Part shown: one piece after another, positions 13,019 through 23,444 of the stretch
Numbering within the stretch: the first letter of the stretch is position 1
Layout: every line of letters starts with the position of its first letter
NCBI RefSeq assembly: GCF_030704535.1
Contig: NC_081820.1
Coordinates: 26,145,001 to 26,209,000, forward strand
From: Vitis vinifera
Lineage: Eukaryota; Streptophyta; Magnoliopsida; Vitales; Vitaceae
DNA length: 64,000 nt
Reading direction: 5' to 3'
Position numbers and translations under genes: made by a program
The notes under the pieces: generated by a model
Told to the model about the DNA's origin: nothing
The model's input: the letters and a program-made list of their open reading frames with translations, nothing else
Database searches by the model: none

Positions 13019-13285
13019 TTTCATCACCAAAAGCTTTACTGAATTTGGAAGCTCTAGCATGGTTAGCACGGTCTGCTTCTTCTCCACGCAAGCAAGCTCA
13101 AAACTGGGATACCCACAGCTGTGTGGCTGGTCTTTGAGCCAGAACGGGAACCGGATCAGTGGACCCTGCTCGCTGCACCTACTTCGTACCTGGCAGCCAA
13201 CTTGGCTCACTCCAATCTTTGCAAAAATTGTTACAGAGAAAAACAGAAATAAAGAGATCAGGACCATCTTTGATGAACTACTCAT
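13019..13285 (-). pseudogene. A': 5' fragment of a class M receptor gene
   Basis: The first 85 or so residues of a class M ectodomain: signal peptide from ATG 13,285, then FPFWLKDQPHSCGYPSFEL and LELPNSVKLL. It is very close to gene A. Homology stops at 13,019, where the sequence changes directly into the truncated kinase exon of B on the other strand. This is the breakpoint of the tandem duplication that made B and C. No transmembrane or kinase part remains. Confidence 0.88.
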
Positions 13286-13784
13286 CTCTAAAGATTGGAC
13301 TGCTCCTCAGCCCCTTCACACTTAGGTTTTAATGCTTTACATGGCTTCATCTGTTAACTTGTTTGAAGGAAAGTTAATTTTTAAAAAAAATTATTTTCAT
13401 CTGAGATGCTGACAATTCTACTAAATTTTCAAAACCTTTTTGATAATTCCAATCTTCGATCGGCCATTTCAAGAGCCTATTCTACTTTGGAGTCATGAAC
13501 ATTTTGTACTCTTCCCTAAACAATAAATTCCCAAAAGAGCCTTGTTAGAACTATGGAACCCAATATTTATAATTAATGTAGGTATTATCAAAGACAATGC
13601 TCATAGGCATATTCACTCACCTAGGATTCCTGTGTTATTTTTAACAAATGTATTGCTACGACAAACTACCCCATCGATGGTACCTAAGGAAGCCAAGGAA
13701 CTGAAACAATGACCTCTTGATCTTGATTTTCGGTAATCGATTTTCTTCTTCTGAAACTTGAGGTGAAAACAAAGCAGTTGCAGC
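13286..13784. promoter_or_regulatory. Divergent promoter of pair A'/C
   Basis: A 499-bp interval between the A' and C start codons, a near-copy of 9,073-9,572. With A' dead, only the plus-strand side still serves a full gene. Confidence 0.65.
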
Positions 13785-16613
13785 ATGATGTTGAGTGAAG
13801 GAAAACTTGTGGCAGTGGGGCTCATAACACTCCTCCAAGCCTGCATTCTTTCAGTATGTGTTGCAAAGAAATACCAGCCATGCAGCACGTCTTTGTGTGG
13901 GGATGTGGCTATCAGTGATCCTTTCTGGTTAAAAGGTAATAATCAATCTGGCTGTGGTGATCCGAACTACAAATTGGCTTGTGAAAATAATAGGACTACG
14001 TTAGAACTTTACAAGGGGAGATATTATGTTGCCAACATCCACTACACTAACCATACTATTCGGATAGTGGATCCTGGGCTAGAAAAGGGAAGCTGTTTCT
14101 CATCTCCGCACTACTACTTGACCTTTCAAAATTTCAGCCCTAGAGATCCATATTCTTTGCCTTCAGAATGGGGATCCGATTCTACGGTGTTCTTGAAATG
14201 TGCAGTGCAAATCAGTGATCATAACTACATTCCTATTACACCATGTAACAATAGCAATGGTACTTCGTCTTCCTCACAAACATATGCTTATGCATTGGTT
14301 GGAGACGACATTCGGGTGAGCGATATTCCGTATTCATGCACCATAGGCAGGAGCCTTATCACTCAATCGAAGGAGGTTTCAGACCACCGCAACCGCTCAA
14401 TTTCACATTTACGAGAAAAGCTGCTTATGGGGCTGGAGCTTTCATTTCTAGAAGTCCTTTGCAGCACATTATGCACGGAGAACTGCACTTTGGATTTTAA
14501 TCAGAATCTTGTAGATTGCGAAGGTATGAGAATTACATAACTGCAACATGGGCAAAAGGCTACATTTGGTTAGTTAAAAAAAGCCTGGAAAATAAATGCT
14601 AAGGAAAAATATGGGGAAGTTAGAAAAAAGTACAATTTTCAAGGATTTTAATTTCCTTTCCCTTAAATTTCGCATGGATAAATGAACAAGAAAATAATTT
14701 TATTATTTTCTTACCGTTGTCTTTCCTTCAAACTTGCATGAACCAAATATGGGCCAAGTAATTCCAAATACATGCTCTATAATTTTTCTTCCTTTCCTCC
14801 TTAATTACCTGGCATAAGGGTCTTCAATTTCTATGACTAAATACCATTTGAATGATTTAAACATGCAGAATATGATGCTGCCAATGTCATGCAAGATGCT
14901 GTAAATTGTAAGGCCTTTGGCTTCACATCTATAATTTTCTCTCTTAATTTCCTGTCATTTCAATTTCTGCTTCAACTTATGTTTCTCTCTTATTTGCAGG
15001 TTTTCTGCTTCTGATTGGTAAGGATTTCAAGGCCCGACTATCAGTTTCTCGCAAAAATAATTTAATGGAGGTTTTCACTTGAATCCTTTGAAATCTTGCT
15101 TTCATGACTGTACACTCGGCTGCCAAGTTTTCTTTTCCTTATTTTAGCTTAAATTACTATACAAAAGTGGATGGGAATCCATTAGTGTGCTCAATTCTTG
15201 TTCCACAGATTTTCTCTACCATTAGCTTATTATCACTACCAATTCAAACCCAAGTGTGGGAGCACCCAACACCTCCATTTCAAGCAAACCAATAAATGAT
15301 TGTTGTCTTTTATTGTGCTGTAACATGACAATGATCATCTAATGGTTTACTTCATTCAAAGGCATGGAATGGTTTTCTCAACTAACTTGGTATGTTGGAT
15401 TGGATAACTTATCTATGTGACAATAAATCTTATGATCCTTTTTTTTTTTTTTCTTAATGTGTGATCTATGTTTTTAGCTATAATGATGGGAGCAAGAGGC
15501 GTGGTGGCAATAATGGGCCTGCTTACCCATTGGATCCACATGTTTCAAAGAAGATATTTATCATTGGATGATAGTATTGAAGAGTTCCTACGAAGGCACA
15601 AAAATCTCCAACCAATCAGATACTCGTATTCAGATATAAAAAGAATGACTAGTGGTTTTCAGAATAAATTAGGGCAAGGAGGATTCGGCACTGTATATAA
15701 AGGAAAGCTTCGGAATGGCCACATGGTAGCTGTAAAAATGTGCAATGTGTCAAAAGCTAATGGCCAAGATTTTATCAATGAAGTTGCAACAATCGGAAGG
15801 ATTCATCATGCCAACGTAGTGCGACTCATTGGATTTTGTGTAGAGGGGTCAAAATGGGCCCTTTTATACGACTTTATGCCAAATGGTTCTCTTGATAAGG
15901 TTGTTTTTCTTGATCAAGAAAGGAGCACTCTTTTAAGTTGGGACAGATTGTACAAGATTGCTCTTGGAGTGGGACGTGGGATTGAATACTTACATCAAGG
16001 TTGTGATATGCAAATCCTGCATTTTGATATTAAACCACACAACATTCTTCTTGATCAAAATTTCAACCCAAAAGTGTCTGATTTTGGCCTTGCGAAATTG
16101 TATTCAACAGATAAAAATACTGTCACTTTCACCATAGCTAGAGGAACACTGGGATATATTGCTCCTGAATTATTTTACCAAAACATTGGAGGTGTCTCAT
16201 ATAAAGCCGATGTTTACAGTTTCGGAATGTTGCTATTGGAAATGGTGGGGAGAAGAAGAAATGTTAAGGTACATGCAGAGCACTCGAGTCAGATATATTT
16301 TTCATCATGGATTTATGACAAATTTCATCAAGAAAAGGATGTAGAAGTGAGAGATGCCACTGAAGATGAAAAGAGATTGATAAAGAAGATGGTGATAGTT
16401 GCACTATGGTGTATACAAATGAAGCCCACAGACCGTCCTTCTATGAGCAAAGCACTAGAAATGTTGGAAGGTGATGTTGAACTTCTGTCGATGCCTCTTA
16501 AGCCTACTGTACATCCCATGGAAATATCAGATGAGGATCGCATGAGTATTCCAATAGGGGTACCAATTTCCTCACGTAATGGCATGGATGCTGTTTCCTT
16601 AGATGGAAGTTAG
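13785..16613 (+). CDS. Gene C: LRK10-like receptor kinase (class P), intact
   Basis: Predicted 643-residue receptor kinase. Proposed exons are 13,785-14,523, 14,869-14,907 (39 nt), 15,000-15,017 (18 nt) and 15,478-16,613, all GT/AG in phase 1 with an open joined frame. Residues 1-27 form a signal peptide. The class P GUB_WAK ectodomain carries [16 protein letters not shown] and [16 protein letters not shown], with several N-glycosylation sites. The micro-exons encode the approach to the membrane (FLLLI), and the kinase exon opens with the rest of the helix. In the kinase, lysine is at 352, HFD at 447 (non-RD), DFG at 467 and APE at 494. Its divergent partner A' is a fragment, so C is effectively unpaired. 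Two in-frame ATGs open the frame; I took the first. Use of both micro-exons is inferred from splice sites only. Confidence 0.87.
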
Positions 16614-17290
16614 TTTTCACTATCTTCTTGTGTATTCTGCCCTATTGAATACTACACATTTGGCTTCGATGTAAGATATATTACTTCTCCGTCCATAATT
16701 AAGATCCTTAATGTAATAGTACAATATTTTATCTTAATGCTGTTCCTTGGCACAACTTGGAATAATGTATAAATGTAATAACATCAATAATTATTCTTCA
16801 TTTCCCCCTCTAGCAAGTCTCATTTCCCTGAAAATTGAAAAATGAAAGTTGTCATGCTTGCAGAGGTTCGGGACTTGGTTTTTTTTGTTATATATACATC
16901 TGTCCTACAACACTATACAAAAAATGAACTAACCCTTTTGCAGCATTGTTTTGGTTCTGCCATTTCCATGTCTTGCTAGTTTTCCTTCTTCCCTCCAGGA
17001 TCACTGTCGCTACGGTGTGAGCTTCTCTAACTGTTAAAACTACTTTTTTTTCCAGTTTTTTTCTTTCTGTCGTGCTCTCATGGTTTATTCCTAGCTTTCT
17101 TCCTATGTTAGCCATGGTGTTATCTGTTATCATTCTTCTATCTTGGATAGAAATTAACATGATGGCTTTATCATGTTGGCAAAGGAAAATGATGCATGCC
17201 TCAATCATTGTGGTTCTATTAGACACCATTTGTAACACTATAGCTGAAAGCTCTGCTCCCAACCACTAGAATACCCGCAGTTATTGTAAC
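16614..17290. other. Intergenic, with an unrecognised minus-strand open frame
   Basis: The 3' flank of C is followed by a 124-codon open frame on the minus strand (17,262-16,888) with many K/R/T residues and no family I recognise. It interrupts the region where the 3' part of fragment D's ectodomain should lie, so it is more likely inserted or residual DNA than a gene. Confidence 0.4.
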
Positions 17291-17962
17291 AACTCAGCGT
17301 GCACAAAGCCATCAGCTGGCATTGCTTACCTTCTGCTTCACAGTTACAACAAATAGAGTTTGGTCATCTCATGGAAACACCATTTTCCTGCTCAATTATC
17401 TGAAGTGATAGTGGAACGTTGTGAATCCTGCTGCAAGGGGAAAGATCCAGGAATAGAGGTAAGAGGAGGAAGCAATTAACTGCATAAACTGGAAGACCAG
17501 GAACAGACAGGAAAGAGGGATGGGCAGAACATAGTAAATATGATGTTTTTTTTCTTGTTCTCTTAGTTGCCAAACAATTGAAGAAGATGATTTGTTCTAT
17601 GGCTTGGTAGGCTGGTTCCAATTTGAACAAGAAGAAGCCGGAGACAGCTAGATTAAGGTTCTGAAGCAGTACTCTTGAAAGGTAAATGTCCGATTCATAC
17701 ATGATAATTTCCTGAGGTCTGTAAGCTATACTCTTCACCAGAACTTTTACCGAGTATGGAAGCTCTAGCATGGTCTGTTTCTTCTCTGTGCAAGATATCT
17801 CAAACTGGATATCCACAGCTGTCTGGCTGGTCTTTTAGCCAGATAACAGTTGCTGCAATTACTGGATACCATGCACTCATCTTGATTTGCTCCAACCTTT
17901 GCGAAGCTTGTTACAGACAAGAACAGAAGTAAAAGCGGACCATTGTATGAATTACTCATCAT
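17291..17962 (-). pseudogene. D: decayed ectodomain exon of a class M receptor
   Basis: It starts at ATG 17,962 with a signal peptide and NQDECMVSSNCS, as in genes E and I. A short deletion removes the GPLIRFPFR part, and frame changes follow. Later pieces remain readable: EKKQTMLELPYSVKVLV, the region equivalent to PCLSVPGYPVYA, and near 17,320 a CCNCEAEGK remnant of the WAK_assoc end. No kinase exon for it is found before gene C. It is the remains of a sixth M gene. Confidence 0.8.
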
Positions 17963-18084
17963 CTCCTTAGACTAGACTGCAATTATAATATTGTTTCGAA
18001 GAGACTGTTTCAACTCAATCTCATTGTACAGAGTAGTGATGAAATAGTTAGTCATATTCATAGGACAGCTGCCTAAAGAACAAG

Positions 18085-18140
18085 GCATGCTAGGATATAT
18101 TGCTGTAGAATTATTTTGCAAAATCATTGAAGGAAATATG
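18085..18140 (+). pseudogene. Scrap of a class P kinase exon
   Basis: Reads GMLGYIAVELFCKIIEG, matching the activation-segment end [17 protein letters not shown] of the class P kinases. Nothing else of the kinase remains around it. It lies on the plus strand just beyond D's 5' end, as expected of the residue of D's divergent partner after a large deletion. Confidence 0.7.
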
Positions 18141-18229
18141 AGACGCATGTCTCTTATCAGCCCAATTTTTTTTATAATTATGGAATGTGTTTCCCATGGA
18201 GATTGTGGAAAAGAGAAAAAAAAAAAATC

Positions 18230-19490
18230 TACAGTTGCACTGATTGGAAAACGACGTCGTTTTGGCTTTCCCGGTATCATACTCTTCTCCAGTATTCAAA
18301 ACGGCGTCGTTTTCTCCGATCAAACAGACGCCGTTTCGACTCCGTATCTTCGTCCCCATCCGGCGTCCCGCCAAACCCTCTTCCCCTCTTACTGGCTCTC
18401 TCCTATTCTAGAAACGATGTCGCTTTGGGGTCGGAATGCCGTCATAACCCTAAATAGCGTTCCAATCTCTCCTCTATTTCTGAAATTTGTGCCCTAACTA
18501 CTCATATGAGAGCAGCTCTGAGAATCATCGTTTCTTTTATCTCTTTGGTCTTTCTATTTCCTTCTTCTTCTTCTTCTTCTTCTTCTGCATTTTCGATTCT
18601 CAGAAACTAGTTCACTTTCAGGGCTTCAGTGAGGCATATACGAAACAGTGAGCTAGGCACTAAGAGAGCTGGTTAGACTTAGGAGACATCGAAACGCAGA
18701 GTTTCGTGCGGATAGGAGAAACGGCGAAACTTTAAAGCTTCAATCCGGGTAAGTACTTTCTCCTTTCATTCGTAGTTTCTCCGTTTGATGTAGTGGAGTG
18801 GAATTCAATTTCATGCCCCGAAGGTCGTCGTTTTTGTAAAAGGATAGCGTTTTATATTCACCGTTTCTTCCCTGATTTTAGGATTCTCCGTTTCTTACAA
18901 AATCTCAATATGCTTCTGTTTTCTTTTTCCACCTTTTTTTCTGATTTATCTGTGTTGGGGAAACACAACTAGCTGTAAATTGCTTCATTTCATCATCAGC
19001 ATTTACGCAGAGAAAGGAGAAAATGGAGAAAGGCAAGTGTCATAGTTCAACTCAGAGGGGATGAAAACAAAATAACCCAAATGGTATGTTCTCAAACAAT
19101 TCTCTCTCATACCTAGCCTGCTTTCCAATGTCCAAAAGCATGCTTTCTTTAGAATTGATTTGAAGTCATGGGTTATGAAGGTGATGGGTAGCTTGATGAT
19201 TGGAAGGAATTGATCCTAGCCTTCATTTGTGTGATTTCTTTTCAATTCATGGGGGACTCTTCTAATGTCCAAAAGCATGCTTTCTTTATATTTGATTTGA
19301 AGTCAAGGGTTGTGAAGATGATGGGCAGCTTTTTGAGTGGAAGTAATTGATTCTAATCTTCATTTGAGTGATTTCTTTTCAAATCATGGGGGACTCTTCT
19401 TGTGAAATTCCTTCAAGAACCAAGGCAACTGATGAGCTCCCCATAGAGCTGTACACATCCCCTACAAATTGCCCACCAACTTATTAACTT
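18230..19490 (+). other. Non-coding block with CGACGT motifs and a leader-like exon
   Basis: GC-richer than its surroundings. AACGACGTCGTTTT-type motifs occur at 18,250, 18,300 (variant), 18,328 (variant) and 18,413 (variant). A (TTC)n run lies near 18,560. A good splice donor (CCGG/GTAAGT) at 18,749 suggests a transcribed 5' leader exon at about 18,600-18,748. A 34-codon open frame starts at ATG 19,386 (MGDSSCEIPSRTKATDELP) and ends at 19,490. The block is clearly related to 31,650-32,438 plus 37,791-37,880. It could be the promoter and 5' leader of a lost gene or of a non-coding RNA. I cannot name a product. Confidence 0.5.
19127..19400. repeat. 137-bp tandem duplication
   Basis: AATGTCCAAAAGCATGCTTT at 19,127 recurs at 19,264. 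Both units end CATGGGGGACTCTTCT. The copies differ at about a dozen sites, so it is older than the 54-bp and 165-bp duplications elsewhere in the window. Confidence 0.9.
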
Positions 19491-20011
19491 CACATACCTA
19501 CTTCCTTTGAAGAAAGGGCTTGTATGCATCTTTTATACTCTAAAAAATGTACTGCGAATTGTGTTCATTCCAGCTGCTAATGTGATATCTCACATCAGTT
19601 AAGGGAAGAAGTTCATGTCATTATACATGTATGTTCTTAACAATATAGACGCATTTTAATGTTGTGAGAACCCTTAGGCTCAAAGTCAATAATATCTATA
19701 GGGGAGGAAGTGGGTTGTTATAGTTAAGCTGGTTCCAAACTTCTACAAGTTTAAAACTAAACTGAAAAAACAGGACTAGACCTAAAGCTGTGGTTGTGCT
19801 AAGAGGATTTGATAAAATTCTTCAATGAAAGATGTGAGAGTCATGTCTTCAAGATACAATGAGATTGAGCCCTTAAAACTACCCTGTTGAACAAACAATG
19901 GCTCAGCTAGTAGTAATACAGAGTGGGGTGACATTGACAAAGTGAGGTTACATATTTACATTGATGAAGTATTCAAGTATTAAAATTTGCCAGCTAAATT
20001 TACTTCCACTC

Positions 20012-23000
20012 TCATTCTGAGATGACTGCAAGCTCTTTCTGAAGAGGTGTTCTTGACTGACTTGTTTTTGTATTTGTTGGACTTGTAGACGCAAAAGGAT
20101 TTGGAGGCATGGTTAAATTGTCTTCTCCTTCTAACATCTGAACCACAAGTTTCATGGATGGACGATCAACTGGATACCATTGAATGCACCAGAGTCCCAC
20201 AATTGCTAGTTTCTTTGCTATTGTGGCATCTCTGTTTTCCATAATTCTGATGTGCAGCTCTTCGCCTTGATTCAAATGGTTATAAATCCATTCTGGGAAG
20301 TATACTTGGCTAGGGTTCTCAGCTGTGACATCACTGTTTTTCCTCCCCGAAACCATTTCAAGCAACAACATCCCAAAACTATAAACATCTGACTTATAGG
20401 ACACATTCCCAAAATTCCTGGATAACACTTCAGGAGCAATATAGCCCATAGTCCCCCTAGCTATAGTCATAGAAACAGCACTTTGGTCCTTGGAACATAA
20501 TTTGGCTAGACCAAAATCAGAAATCTTTGGATTAAAGTTGTGATCTAGCAAAATATTATGAGGTTTGATGTCAAAATGAAGGATTCTTTGTTCACAACCT
20601 TGGTGAAGATACTCCATTCCTTTGGCTATGCCTATAGCAATATCTTGAAGTTTCTCCCAAACAAGTGAATGTTTAGCTGAAAATATGAACTTGTTAAGAG
20701 AATCATTTGGTAAGAACTCAAAGATGAGAGCTCGTCTCATTCCATCAGCACAAAAGCCGACCAAGCGAACCACATTAACATGGTGGATTCTACCCATTGT
20801 TGCCATCTCATTAATGAACTCTTCCCCATTTCCCCTGAAATTGTTAAGGATCTTCACCGCAACAAGTACTTCATTAGAAAGTTTCCCTTTGTACACAGTT
20901 CCATAACCTCCTTGGCCCAGTATGTACTTAAACTGATCTGTAATCTTCTTAATATCGGCATATGAATACCTTGAGGGCTTTAGAGCTCTGTAATCTTCCA
21001 GAAATTTTTCAATCTTTCTTTTATTCTTTTCTTCTAGTTTTCGTGAGCAGTGCAGATAGTAGAGTACACTGACAGCTAGGACAAGAAGAAGGAAACCAGT
21101 GACTGCACCTGCATATCAGAAGATCCAGGTTAAGAACTCCTGTCTTTAGGCTCTCATAACAAATGAAGTATGGGAAATCAAAAACTTCACCTGCAACCAC
21201 CAACTTTGTTGTTGCACTACCTGGAAAGGATAATAAAGATATTAGCTTGCTCTACTCAGTACATTACAGAATCAAAGCATAACTAAAAAAACAAATTTTG
21301 TGTTTGAAGTAGGTTTAATTCAGTCTATCATTTAGCCTTTCAACTCTTGCTCTTTGTACCCCTTCCTTGGCCATTGCAAATTCATTTTCGAGTTAACACT
21401 GTTTCTTATAGGTCTTTAACAAAACAAAAAGCTAAAAAAATAAAACAAAGGTCTCTTCTGTCTTGTACTGCAAAACCTGATTTCCTTGTATAATTCACAC
21501 TATCAACAACTATAGTTATCTAGAGCAGGTGGGAAATGGTTTGGAACATTGATTCTGTACTATTTTGTGATGAAAAAAGGTTAAACAAAAAGAAAAAGAA
21601 AAAAAAACTGCTATAGACCAACTTCCAAGTAATACAGGGCATTACAGAGCAATTTTGGCACTTCAATGCTGTTAGGAGGGGAGTGTGTTGTCTTGAATAA
21701 CAGAAATCAAGAGGAAAAATGGACTCCATGGTTGTCAAAAAGAAAAGGGAGATCAAAGATAATGATGAAAGGAACATGAGAAAGAACAATTGGTTTCTTT
21801 GTTAGGGGATTTGTGAATTATAACCAATGTTGCCCTTATCATTCTGATGTGTGCAGATAGATTTGCCTTTTCGAACTAGTATATTCTTATCTGCCTTTAA
21901 GGATTTCTCATCTTTCTTTATATTTCTATTTCAAGACAATGAAATAGTTGTTTCTGATCTTAAAAAAAGAAAAAAAGAAAAGAAAGAAAGAAAGAAATAA
22001 AAAAACGAAAACTCCATTTAAAAGTCATTTTGTCCCTAGCCTTATCCTTTCCTGTAACGTGATTGATTTCATAGCTGGTGATGTGAAGTGCTGGTATAAC
22101 ATTGAAGTGCACTGAAGTGCTGGTAATGTGATTTTGTGCAGAGAAATTTCATAGCTATAACTTTTCTTTTACAACTATCATTTGCCACACATCTAGAAAC
22201 ACTCAAACAAGTACTCCAATCAGGAAATGAACTGGACTCATATGGATTCACACTCTACAGGACTGCACCCCTCATAATGAAATTATTTCTGTTTGTTTGA
22301 TATGTGAAATAAAGCAGGATTATAGAATGAATATATTACCTTTTGATGGATTATTGATGCATTCGGTTTCAGGTTCCTTGCTGTTTCTCTTCAGTCTGCA
22401 TTTCTTGCCTTGTGCTTCACAGTTTCCACATACCGATTTTGACCACTTTATAGAGAATTTGCCATTCAGATCAGATATACTATACGGAAGTGTGAGATTG
22501 TACATCCTACGGCAGGAGGATAGGTTAACTTCATCAAGATCAGCAGAGGACATAATAGCATAAACTGGGTAACCAGGAATAGAGAGGCAAGGGATGGACT
22601 GAACAAAATAGAATTCTCTTTTGTTTGATGAACAATTGAAGAAGGTGAAGTCATCTAGGACTTCCCAGGCATTTTCTAGTTTGAACTGGAAAGGGGAAGC
22701 CGCTAAACTGAGGTTCTGAAGCTGTCCTACAAAGCAATTATACGGATATTGGACCATAATTTCGTGGGAGTCATAACTGATATTCGTCACCAAGAGGTTC
22801 ACTGAATATGGCAGCTCCAGCATGGTCTGTTTCTTCTCTGAGCAATATAACTCAAACCCTGGATATCCACAGTGGTCTGGCTGGTCTGTTAGCCGGAAAG
22901 GGAACCGTATGGTTGGACCCTGGTCACTGCACCTTGATGCCATGCACTCATCTTGGCCGGATCCAATCTCTGAAAAGATTGTTACAGACAGGAAGAAAAA

Positions 23001-23033
23001 CAAAGAGAATGCCATTTTTGAGGAACCGCTCAT
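20012..23033 (-). CDS. Gene E: LRK10-like receptor kinase (class M), intact
   Basis: Predicted 606-residue receptor kinase. Proposed minus-strand exons are 23,033-22,340, 21,220-21,191 (30 nt) and 21,108-20,012, in phase 1 with an open joined frame. The first intron is long (1.1 kb). The ectodomain has QDECMASRCSDQGP, FPFRLTDQPDHCGYPGFEL and the closing CGNCEAQGKKCRLK. The micro-exon encodes SATTKLVVAG just before the transmembrane helix. The kinase has GQGGYG, lysine at 327, HFD at 419 (non-RD) and DFG at 439. The kinase exon has no early ATG of its own but is fully open from its splice acceptor, which supports the spliced model. It is the divergent partner of F, 411 bp away. The Ser/Thr-rich tail (ASTSPTNTKTS) resembles gene I. 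Confidence 0.88.
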
Positions 23034-23444
23034 CTCTAGGGTTTTTACTCCTCCCTTGCTAATTTCTTCATAGAAAAAGGTTTTTCCTCAGATCACCATA
23101 GTCATGAAAGAATTATTTATTATGTGGGACCTGAACCAGTCAATTCAGAAGGAAAGGAATTGGTCAAATGGCCAGCTGGTCAATGATGTCTGCTGGTTAA
23201 TGTCTGTATATCTGACAAGTTCCTTCATGACAAGCATAAATGAGTCGACGCTTATGGGTGAGGATCCCTCCCAAAAGTGTCAAGAAAGTCAAAATTAGGA
23301 GCTGGTTCAAGGCGTTTATGGGTCCCTGTGGACCAACCACTGATCATAATCACCATTCTTTTATTGGTTTTGATATGGGTTTGTATATCCTCCTCTGAAA
23401 CCCAGTTATCAAAGCAGTTGCAGATCTCGCAGGCTTCAAAGTCT
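23034..23444. promoter_or_regulatory. Divergent promoter of pair E/F
   Basis: 411 bp between start codons. It contains several W-box cores read on the minus strand: GGTCAA at 23,161 and again near 23,181, plus GTCAA at 23,138 and 23,279. The text GCTGGTCAATGATGTCTGC followed by GCTGGTTAATG resembles a stretch of the I/J promoter. WRKY control is inference. Confidence 0.55.

Noticed and set aside
16888-17262. 124-codon minus-strand open frame as a new gene
   Set aside because: No recognisable domain, no support from neighbours, and it interrupts a decayed receptor exon. Kept only as an unrecognised frame.
18087-18497. 136-codon plus-strand open frame
   Set aside because: Begins in the class P kinase scrap and runs into the unrelated CGACGT block. 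No coherent protein family is recognisable.
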